Below, piece by piece: positions 51,901-63,900 of a stretch of 64,000 nucleotides of DNA (position 1 is its first letter; each line of letters starts with the position of its first letter). Where the stretch lies: positions 821,217-885,216 of the forward strand of contig NMRB01000015.1 of NCBI GenBank assembly GCA_002633025.1, in the 5' to 3' direction. Under the pieces are notes generated by a model, which saw nothing but the letters and a program-made list of their open reading frames with translations, had not been told where the DNA came from and ran no database searches. The DNA comes from Notospermus geniculatus. Lineage: Eukaryota > Nemertea > Pilidiophora > Heteronemertea > Lineidae. The position numbers were made by a program, and so were the translations under genes.

Positions 51901-54900
51901 AGGTGAATGAGTTGACGAGGCCAAACACATCATCTTCGTCGATGGTTGAGAATGAGAGACTGCCGTAGGTGAATATGACGAACCGATGTTGCTATTACTC
52001 GGCGAGCTCTCGGCACTCGTCGTCAGCGATGACGCATGGGATGAAGAAACGTTAGTTGAACTCGATGCTATTTGCGACGAGCTGGCAGTGTCAACACCAG
52101 ATACCACAGCGCTGTCCAAGTTTTCGGTGGTTGATACTTGAGAGTTGAGTTCCACTGTTGCATCAGAATCTGATACCGTACTGGATGTAATGTTATTCAC
52201 CGTGTCACTGAGTTTCTGGTCTTGTATACCCGATGTTGAATCCGCTTGCAGCGAATTATTCACCTGATCCTGCTCCGACTGGTCAGGACCGGTTGTACTG
52301 GCAGTGTCGTGTTGCGTGGACGTATCCACAACATTGTCTTTTTTCACTTCATGAACCGACTCCGTAACCTCGTACTCAAATCCTTGCGATTCTGGTATCC
52401 TCAGTGATGATGCACTCACTTGCTTCTCCTTCTGAATATCTTCATCACTGTCGCACAGTTCTCCCTCCTCCAAGGACCCACTACTGGACACACTATCGTC
52501 TTCCTTCTTTCTAACTGTCAGACCTGACACCCCCGGTGTGGGCTCTGTTGAATCCATTGGGACAACATTCACAGAACTTCTCTTGCCTAATCCACCATTG
52601 CTACAAGACACAGTCTGTTCTGCTGTTGCCTCATCAGGTTTCGACACTACCAAGTAATTTTCTGTAGAATCTGCATTTCCACAGGTTTTATCATCGCTGT
52701 TCGTTACCAGTTCAGCACTGCACACTTCCATTGGTTCCACCGAACTTTCACACTTTGTGTCCATTTCATTATTCGAAAGTTCACCTTGAGAATCAACAAG
52801 CACATTTTGTATGCCAGGCTCACCTGGCGTTGAATCGACAACTGAAGAAATATCCAAGTCTTTACTGAAATGTTTCAATGATCCACAGGCCGCAACAGAT
52901 GAATCACCTTCCAACTTCTCTGATTTGGGCACATCAGCCTCTGCCGTGGAGGACCTGGCGTTCACATCGCACTCAGTCCGCCCGCTTGTATCACATTCCT
53001 CACACACTTCCATTTTCCCCTCCGTATCTGCATTTGCACTCCCCGTCGATAAATTACTACCTACTTCAATGCTACCTCTACTGGTCAGTGTGTCTACCCC
53101 ACTAGATGGGCTCGGTTCTGCCTCGGCCTTCGGCACATTATCTCCCAAACTGTCCGATTCAGCACTACACGATGCCTCGGCAGAATTCACAGTGCTATCT
53201 AAAGAATGTCTCGACAGCATATCTGGCTGCACAATGCTAGTTTCAGAGTCACTTTCTCCGGGAAGTTGCCCGTCTCCAGCTGGGCTCATCAGTGAGTCTG
53301 ACACATCACCCTCCATGGATTCCTGTTTGTTGTAGCCAGGAGTTGTATTACAAGGACTGGCAAACCCATTCATTTTCTAGAACACAAATTGAACAGAAGA
53401 TAGATATGTTATGAAACTGACTTATATAGGAGATACTTAGCTCATTACTTCTGGGTTCTTGTCATTCAATTTGCTTGACTCTATCAAAATGGTGCTTGTT
53501 GCACGAACTTGTTGCAAAACTTCAACCAAGTACTCACCTCAAAGAGATTATTATCACCAGGTGTACTCGGCGTAAGAGGAGAGAACGCGACCTTGTTTAA
53601 ACCATTACGAAGCTTTGATTCATCAAGGCTCATTGATCGACTGATGATGGATCCGGGGACATCCAACGGTGAGGCAAACTCAGTCGATGGGGTGGACGGA
53701 GTGAGGGGAAATGCGCCATCTTGTGACTCGCGCCACGCCAGGCGTCGTTTCTTGAGAGGGGTGACAAAATCTGCAAACGAACAAGAACAATGGTTACGAG
53801 GAAAAATACCCTCACCTACCTGGAAAACCAATAATTACAGATCAAATATTACATCACATGTCTGGAAAGGGATATTAGTTCGTTTCTTTACAATCTTCAA
53901 AATTATGGACACCATATGTGACCCGTGCCAGCAAAATGAGTCGGAATGCACTAGAAAGAAGACTCAACATGACACCAGAGAACAACTCTAGAAATTGACA
54001 GAGTCAAATTTCACAATGGCCAGACAATACTGAAATCAACAATTCATTGGTGCACTTTGGGTCTTCTTCTCCGTGCATTCTGACTTGTTTTGCTGGCACG
54101 GGTCACATATGAAACATCAGTCAGTAAGAATTTAGGAGCGTAGGATCGGATATTTTCGCAAGGACTTCATTTTGCAATTTTGTAATGCTGTACCAGTCTA
54201 AATTAGCAATTTGGAAGAACCCACCTGTAACAGGTAACTGAGATGGACTAGAACAAGTGATACTAGGGCTGAGAGTTTCATTTGGCACTGAAAGCGAAGT
54301 ATCAGAGTCTGTTTCAAACATTGCTTGCCGCAGCCAACGCTTTTTTGCCGACCCCATACTCTGCCCTAGAGTACTTGTTTTCGTCGTCACCACTGCAGTC
54401 ACAGGAGATGAGTTGGTGCTGTTTCGTCGCAGGTGACTGAGATTGTTGTGCGGACTCGGTAGACATTTCACGAACATAGTTTCTTCTCGCGGCATTTCCA
54501 GTTCGGTCTTGATGCTGAGTGGTTTATTCACATCCTGGCCTTTCTCAGTCAGCCATTCATTCATTAGATGCTGGAAATAAAATGACTTGGAATCAAATAT
54601 GAATCAGGTTCAGCAGCTATGATATTTTTCAGAAGATCTGTTTCCACTCAATGCTCTTCCCCAGAAGTGTCTAAAACCAAAGTGCTCTTACCTTCTTTGT
54701 CTTAGGAAACTTGAATGCTTGGCCAAATGAGTTGATGGTCGGATCTGATGATGGCAGTGGTGTACTAGGCGCAGTTGCTGCATGCATGGAATTACTCGAG
54801 TCGTCTTGATATACTACGGTCTCAGAAGATTGGCTATTCAGACGACTGCGCCTGAAAATAAAACATAAATTTATGAAAGACCGGCATTAAAACATGTCCG

Positions 54901-57900
54901 GGTTTTCACCTATCACGGTAATGAAGCCCACGGCACAGGGTAGTTAGTTCAATGGCAGCAACAACAGTTGAAATTTTCTTACCGTCTAACAGGTGTCAAG
55001 GTGCTCCTCTTCTTTTTCGCCTTGGGCCTTGGCTTCTCCACTTTGACCACCTCCTCTTTCACCTCCAATATCGGCGGAAGTGGTTCTTCCTCTTTAACCT
55101 TCACCTTAGGCGGTACCTCTTTTACCTCCTCCTCTACTTTTGGCTCCTCAACCACTTTCTCCTTGTGGCATTTTTGAGAGCTACTAGTATTCTTCTCTTC
55201 CTTAACTTCTTCAGCCTGCTCCTCGACCTTCTTCTGCTCTTTCTTGCCATGGTCAAGCCGTGCCAATGCCTCTTTCCGACGTTCTTCTCTCTTTTCCAAC
55301 TTCTCAAATGCTTTCATAATGGCCTCCATTTTCCGCTCTTCTCTCGTCTGAAATGGCAGACTCATATCGTTGCACGCCCTGACATGAGTTTATCAAAGGG
55401 CAGAGCCATTTTGGGGCTATACCAGGATTAAGACAGGGGAGTGAACAAACCCCAATTTTCTCAAAACACCGACGAAGTATTATGACAAAGCTTCACCTAT
55501 TTTCACCTATTCAACTTCAAACAATGTCCTGCCAACCACAACCAATCTGAATTCAACTTTTTCCACCTCACCTTTTTTCTATTGTCAGTTGTACTCGGTG
55601 TTTCATCCCCTGATGGATGATGCTCAGGCTCTTTCTCAGTTTCCGGATCAGGAGCAGCCATGGGTCCATCCACTTCGATTTCCACATTGGAATTCTCGTC
55701 ATTATTAGCTGGAGGTGGTGGAGCAGCGGGCGGAGGAGGCGGCTGAAAATAAGATCACACCCCTCACATTACTGAATGAAATGCAGACAATACTGTACAT
55801 TATAGCCATAGTAGTTGCCATTGTATTTGTGCGGCAGTCTAGGAAAGCCCACCGGATGTCACATTTGAGGAAAGTATTAATGGCCTTGCTGAACCTGCAC
55901 ATTTCAATAGCTGACATGTACTATGTAACAGGTAAACAGTAGCTAGGCCTAGTATACATCAATGCACAGGCAATCTGACAGCCCTTGTTGATCATTCAGT
56001 GACATCCGCCAGGTTTTCCTAGACCGCCACATATTTGGGCTCAATAGCGTAGATGCATTCCACACACCTGTTTTTGTGCTGCAGTTTGTGCTACTTCATC
56101 AACGTTATCTCGGTTTGTGTTTGTCGACTGTTGAAGAGGTGTTACTGCCCTCCTTTTCTTGCCCGCCTGTGCTGAACCCGCAGCACTGCTGTCATCAACT
56201 GGAACAAGGACATTTGCAGGACACGTCGTCTCCGTGTGGTCACCGACGAAGTGCTCGAGGGATTTCGATTTCTTTTTCTTCATTGGCCTGAAAAAGATGT
56301 ATTATATCCGATTTAGCACATGTATGGAACCTATGGCCACGAGTTACGTTCAAAATATAAACTCCCTTCATAGGACTTGAACAGAAGTTTCACCAAAGGC
56401 ATGTTTTTTGTCATTCAAGAAGTTATGGTATGATATCTTGGAGGCATGATTGAGCACATTCTTTCCTTGACCATTCCCCCATCCAGCATATGAAATACTT
56501 ACTTTACAATATTATTCAGTTTGTTGTTCTCTTTTTTGGAGTCTAGTCTCTTGAAAAATTTGTCGACAGGACAATTGTTTCTTGAGCAAGCACACTCAAC
56601 ATTGTAATTACTGCAAAAACAATGCAAGAAATTTAAGGAAAGTTGACTAAGAAAGCACTCAGACCCACTGATATTTGAATTTAACCGAGTTTCTGAAGCT
56701 GACAAAGTCTAGAGCAGAATGACAAATATGGTTCAATCATGCGATGTTCAGACTAGCATAAGGCAATTCAGATAACTTACCACTCCTGATAATTGAAATC
56801 AAACGGAATGGTAATTTCAGCACCTTTGATAATCTCTTTCAGGGAGAAGATGAGCAAGTGAAGCTTGCCATTCTCTAGGAAGTGGCGCACCTGCAAAAAA
56901 GAAGGTCATTATCATCTGTGCAATCGTATAAAAGCAACGAGTCGCAAACAAGGGCACACAGTGTATGTATCGACCTCAGAATCAGTAATGAGAAGATAGC
57001 TTGGCTTATCATCTTACCTCAGCATTTGGAGTACAAGATCTTCGAACAAACCGTGCCTCATTTCCAAACGTGCTGGCATCGACGCAGATGTCCAGGCCAT
57101 CGAGTTTACCATAGAACAACACAAACGGCATTCCCCTGGAAGAAGCATATCGAATTGTAACTGTAACACCACGATATAATGATTGTTCAGATGTGAAAAT
57201 TTTATTCTACAACACAGGTCTGTCTAAATCACTATTGGTCAATGAATAGGATTTGGTGATAGGATTTATTTTCACGTAATAAATTTGGGGCTTCACCCTT
57301 CAAATTAACTTACTTCTGCCAGAAAAGTTTCTCCTTGTCAAACTGTGTTCTGAGCATGAACATGCCTCTATATTCCAAGATAGACTGGTTGTACGTCATG
57401 TCCTCTGCTGCCTTCAAACCCTTCCTATATACAGTTGTGATGGACCGCACCTGGGTTACATAAGCACGCTGAGCCAGCAACTGTTCTCGCTGCATTTTGA
57501 ATTCAACAGAATCCGACTGAAATCAATTGACAATAGACCATGAAAATTAATCAGTGAACTATGATGGAAACTGGACCANACATTATAGCCATAGTAGTTG
57601 CCATTGTATTTGTGCGGCAGTCTAGGAAAGCCCACCGGATGTCACATTTGAGGAAAGTATTAATGGCCTTGCTGAACCTGCACATTTCAATAGCTGACAT
57701 GTACTATGTAACAGGTAAACAGTAGCTAGGCCTAGTACATCAATGCACAGGCAATCTGACAGCCCTTGTTGATCATTCGGTGACATCCGCCAGGTTTTCC
57801 TAGACCGCCACATATTTGGGCTCAATAGCGTAGATGCATTCAACACACCTGTTTCTGTGCTGCAGTTTGTGCTACTTCATCAACGTTATCTCGGTTTGTG

Positions 57901-60900
57901 TTTGTCGACTGTTGAAGAGGTGTTACTGCCCTCCTTTTCTTGCCCGCCTGTGCTGAACCCGCAGCACTGCTTTCATCGACTGGAACAAGGACATTTGCAG
58001 GACACGTCGTTTCCGTGTGGTCACCGACGAAGTGCTCGAGGGATTTCGATTTCTTTTTCTTCATTGGCCTGAAAAAGATGTATTATATCCGATTTAGCAC
58101 ATGTATAGAATGGAACCTATAGCCACCAGTTACGTTCAAAATATAAACTCCCTTCATAGGACTTGAACAGAAGTTTCGCCAAAGGCATGCTCGTTGTCAT
58201 TCAAGAAGTTATGGTACGATATCTTAGATGCATGATTGAGCACATTCTTTCCTTGACCATTCCCCCATCCAGCATAAGAAATACTTACTTTACAATATTA
58301 TTCAGTTTGTTGTTCTCTTTTTTGGAGTCTAGTCTCTTGAAAAATTTGTCGACGGGACAATTGTTTCTTGAGCAAGCACACTCAACATTGTAATTACTGC
58401 AAAAACAATGCAAGAAATTTAAGGAAAGTTGACTAAGAAAGCACCCAGACCGACTGATATTTGAATTTAACTGAGTTTCTGAAGCTGACAAAGTCTAGAG
58501 CAGAATGACAAATACGGTTCAATCACGCGATGTTCAGACTAGCATAAGGCAATTCAGATAACTTACCACTCCTGATAATTGAAATCAAACGGAATGGTAA
58601 TTTCAGCACCTTTGATAATCTCTTTCAGGGAGAAGATGAGCAAGTGAAGCTTGCCATTCTCTAGGAAGTGGCGCACCTGCAAAAAAGAAGGTCATTATCA
58701 TCTGTGCAATCGTATAAAAGCCACGAGTCGCAAACAAGGGCACACAGTGTATGTATCGACCTTAGAATCAGTAATGAGAAGATAGCTTGGCTTATCATCT
58801 TACCTCAGCATTTGGAGTACAAGATCTTCGAACAAACCGTGCCTCATTTCCAAACGTGCTGGCATCGACGCAGATGTCCAGGCCATCGAGTTTACCATAG
58901 AACAACACAAACGGCATTCCCCTGGAAGAAGCATATCGAATTGTAACTGTAACACCACGATATAATGATTGTTCAGATGTGAAAATTTTATTCTACAACA
59001 CAGGTCTGTCTAAATCACTATTGGTCAATGAATAGGATTTGGTGATAGGATTTATTTTCACGTAATAAATTTGGGGCTTCACCCTTCAAATTAACTTACT
59101 TCTGCCAGAAAAGTTTCTCCTTGTCAAACTGTGTTCTGAGCATGAACATGCCTCTATATTCCAAGATAGACTGGTTGTACGTCATGTCCTCTGCTGCCTT
59201 CAAACCCTTCCTATATACAGTTGTGATGGACCGCACCTGGGTTACATAAGCACGCTGAGCCAGCAACTGTTCTCGCTGCATTTTGAATTCAACAGAATCC
59301 GACTGAAATCAATTGACAATAGACCATGAAAATTAATCAGTGAACTATGATGGAAACTGGACCAGTTCTTCCTACTATCCAAACTAAAGGGTGACCTCCT
59401 AAATGAGCATTTTCAAAATACCACTTTGACAATGCTTCGAGTGTCGGAGATCATTTCAAGGGCAGAAGTCTAACTTACGTGCGTTCCATTAACCTTGCGA
59501 CTGGAAATAATCTCCATAATGTCGGCAGTATACATGTTAGTAACGGCCTCCACGTATTTACAGGAGTCCGTGTCCATTCTGTCCCAGGCTGGGTTGGCAT
59601 CTTCGCTGTGTATCATAGGAGCTGCCACAAGGTTGGGAGTGGGCTGGAAATCATTCATCCGAGAAATCTGCAATGGAAACAACCCCACATTCAGCCCCCG
59701 ATTCGACTTAATGCAGATTTTTCATATGGATTGGCCCATGGATAGTCTCTCATTCCAAGTTAAGTGCCAGAAGCTTTTATGCCACTGCGAGGAGAAAACT
59801 CATCAAATACGAGCTCATTGGTATGACTCACCTTCATTTTCTTTGCCTTCAATTTCGCTCCCTTCATTTTCTTCACAAGCTCTTCATTTTCCTTTTGTTT
59901 CTGAAAAAAATTATTACACATTTTATATCTTCTCGCTTATAGATAATAAGCAGACCATGAAGCAGACTCGCTTATAGAGAACAGAATTGCCTTCATTCAT
60001 TACTGTAACAGCCGAATTGATTTCATCTTTTGTGGTGTAATCGTTCACTGTTTTACATTTTACATTTGTTTTACATTTTTTGACAGGCGACTTCATAAAT
60101 CCTTACCTTCAGGAGTTTCTTCTTTGCCTTTTCAATCTTATTCAACGCCACTCCATTCTCGTTCTTCAATTTGTTCTTTTTATATTTCTTCATCTTCCTC
60201 TTCTTCTGTCCGAGTAATGGATTAACATTGGCTGAGGAGATATCTCCTGTCGTCTCAAACTCGCCTTTAGGAACCTTATCATTCTCTTTTTCCTTTCTCT
60301 TCTTTCTTAACTTCTTGCCATTTTTCTTGATAATATTCAAACCCGAGGAAGTGTCCAAATACCTGGTCACAATTTCAGTCTCACTACTGCTACTCGTGTC
60401 TGAAAGTTGATGAAAACAAAACACTGCAAACTCCAACAAATCCTGTTGTTTTCTACTACTTCAGATTTTGGGAAAAGATCTATGAAGGTCCGCTCCCTTC
60501 TTGTATTGTAATTACGTTTTGGAACTGGCAGTGAAATTCTTAAATTGGGAGATTTTGTTGAAAATGACTATAAAATATTTTCTGTGCAGACATAACAGAG
60601 CAATGTGTACCACCCAAACCACCGCCAGACATCAATGATCAAATTCCGACTCACCTGACAAGAATTCTCTTTTCTTTGCCTGTATTTCCCTTGCCCTCTC
60701 GGCATCAACCGGTCGCGGTTCACACTTTTCACAGTGGTATGTATCAGGGATAGCATTGCGGTCTATTCCCATACAGTCAATATGTTGCCACACACTGGAA
60801 GTAATAATCAATGCACATTAGTGACGCATGAATTTTCTTTCATGTAACACTACAGGCTATGCTGGAGCCAGGTGTGGCTTCCATTCAAATAACCACTTCA

Positions 60901-63900
60901 TACTTTCAAAGGAGCAAGCAATGCACTCGACTGGCTGCTCCCCAAGTTCCAAAGGTTTCTGGAATGACCTGGAAGATTTTTGAGATTGCAGTTTGCTGAA
61001 TAATCCTGTTGGCCAAAGGCCCAAAAACTGAGGTGCAACCTACTGAGATCACTCACCTGCATTTATCACAACATATCATGTAGCCATCATCATGAGAATA
61101 TTCGCAAATACACCTAGTAACGCTGTCATCATCTGCGCTTATCTCCTCTATAGTCTGAGGCGCAGGCTCTGCTTCAATGATATTCACTGAATTCAAAACT
61201 TCATTTATCGTATCGGTGATCGACTCCAGGGCCTTTTCCTTCCCTCCTTCATGTTCCCCTTCTTCCACTCCAACTACTGTCCCCTTTATTTGCTTTAACG
61301 GCGGTGTCGGCTCTCTAGCAACAGCTGGAGCAGGCGGGGGAGACTGTGGTGGGGTCGGTGGTGGAGGTGCACCATAGTTATGGTCCTGAAGACAGAACAG
61401 TATGGGATCAGCAAAGTTTTATCCAAAGACACTCCACTGAAAGTTCAAAGGCGACGTCAAGTCTGAGAGCTATGGAAGACAACAACCCACTCCTAACCAT
61501 ACTTACACTACTGTCACCTGTATCGATTTCTCTGTCATTTTCCATTACCAAAATATGTAAGTACATTTCACTTTTGTTGGAAATTTCACTGTGCCATATT
61601 GAAACAATATTGCTTATGATACAGTATTACAATCTTATATCATTCAAACCTGAACTAACAGGTTCCACAAGCACGGCGAAGTGAACTTATTTCCTTGATA
61701 CAACTCCACTGGCACACAATATTAATACGGCAAGTATGGTATTCGTCTCATCTACAGAAATAATCCACTTTGAAAAACTTTTTCCAACAAATTGTATTAA
61801 GAATGCTTCAGAATGAATTTCATTTGACACAACTGAGCCCCTGTCTATAGCTGCCAGTTCATGACGACTGTGGAAAAACTGACAAACTGAACAGAGATCC
61901 CCAAATATGCACTCGTATGCCAACGCGACATACGATGCCATGAAAGGTCGACACACAATCTGTACATATCGAGCCATAAGGTATGACAGGATACAATTAG
62001 CACCTATGAAAAGTGTTAGGTATAATATCCGAGTGTTACTGTAACACGATGATGAAAACTTGTCAAAGCGTTGTCAAAGCAGTTACACAAGGCTTACCAA
62101 ATACAGTCATGTAACACCATGGTGCAGGGCTCAAAGTTGCGANATGTAGCCATCATCATGAGAATATTCGCAAATACACCTAGTAACGCTGTCATCATCT
62201 GCGCTTATCTCCTCTATAGTCTGAGGCGCAGGCTCTGCTTCAATGATATTCACTGAATTCAAAACTTCATTTATCGTATCGGTGATCGACTCCAGGGCCT
62301 TTTCCTTCCCTCCTTCATGTTCCCCTTCTTCCACTCCAACTACTGTCCCCTTTATTTGCTTTAACGGCGGTGTCGGCTCTCTAGCAACAGCTGGAGCAGG
62401 CGGGGGAGACTGTGGTGGGGTCGGTGGTGGAGGTGCGCCATAGTTATGGTCCTGAAGACAGAACAGTATGGGATCAGCAAAGTTTTATCCAAAGACACTC
62501 CACTGAAAGTTCAAAGGCGACGTCAAGTCTGAGAGCTATGGAAGACAACAACCCACTCCTAACCATACTTACACTGTTACTGTCACTTGTATCGATTTCT
62601 CTGTCATTTTCCATTACCAAAATATGCGAGTACATTTCACTTTTGTTGGAAATTTCACTGTGCCATATTGAAACAATATTGCTTATGATACAGTATTACC
62701 TGAACTAACAGGTTCCACAAGCAAGGTGAAGTGAACTTATTTCCTCTATATACAAACTCGGCACTGGCACAATATTAATACGGCAAGTATGGCATTCGTC
62801 TCATCTACAGAAATAATCCACTTTGAAAAACCTTTTCCAACAAATTGTATTAAGAATGCTTCAGAATGAATTTCATTTGACACAACTGAGCCCCTGTCTA
62901 TAGCTGCAAGTTCATGACGAATGTGGAAAAACTGACAAACTGAACAGAGATCCTCAAATATGCACTCGTATGCCAATGCGACATATGATTCCATGAAAGG
63001 TCGACACACGATCTGTACATATCAGGCCATAAGGTATGACAGGATACAATTAGCACCTATGAAAAGTGTTAGGTATAATATCCGAGTGTTACTGTAACAC
63101 GATGATGAAAACTTGTCAAAGCGTTGTCAAAGCAGTTACACAAGGCTTACCAAATACAGTCATGTAACACCATGGTGTTCATCAAAGGATGATTAATCTA
63201 TACTATAAAACGTCGAGGCACTTCCGTCTGTCAGCATTATTGGCGGCGTGCAATGACGTCACCAATCACTGTCCAAGTAGGCCTATGTGGCTTCTGCTCT
63301 CATTGGCTACTACTGCTGTCAACAGGCAACTGGCTCAAACAGTATTTTCAACCCATTCACAACTTATTTCGCCCGTCAGTGAATAAAAACGTGCACATAT
63401 GCAATCTCCACGTGACGTCAGTGGATTTCGCCACTTGCGCTGTTGCCATATCTATGACGTCATTCCGTGGTGACGTCAGCAAACAGTGACGTACGTACCC
63501 CACCGCTGATTGACGTGGACGTGAATTTACTTTCAACGACGGGCGAAGTAGTCCGTCGGCCACGTTACGGGATCACCGGTAGCTACTGGACAACGCTGCA
63601 CGTGACTGAATTTTCGTGGAGCACCGTTAACTACAGGAATTATGGACCACCCGGGCTTCATGACCCGTCATTCGACTTTCCTATTACAGGTAATTACTAA
63701 TACATAATTGAGAATGAGAGGGTCTGAAACAGGGTATATCTATCGTTACAACATCACCAGCACATACAACCTAAGGTTTCATCCCCATTCCCGTAAATCA
63801 TTTTACAGTGTTCTCCATTTGCCATTTGGCACGACGAGCTCTCAGTTTTTTTAAATTCTCAACTTTGAGCAGTTTCTCCTCAGTAAGCAAGTATACATGT

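Noticed and set aside
52811-53335. 174-codon plus-strand open frame
   Set aside because: It is the antisense shadow of the large conserved exon Q, whose frame, phase and family motifs are well supported.
55797-59363. True tandem exon duplication giving two SET domains
   Set aside because: An N sits exactly at the join, introns are duplicated with allele-level differences, and a second similar case lies nearby, so an assembly artefact is more likely.
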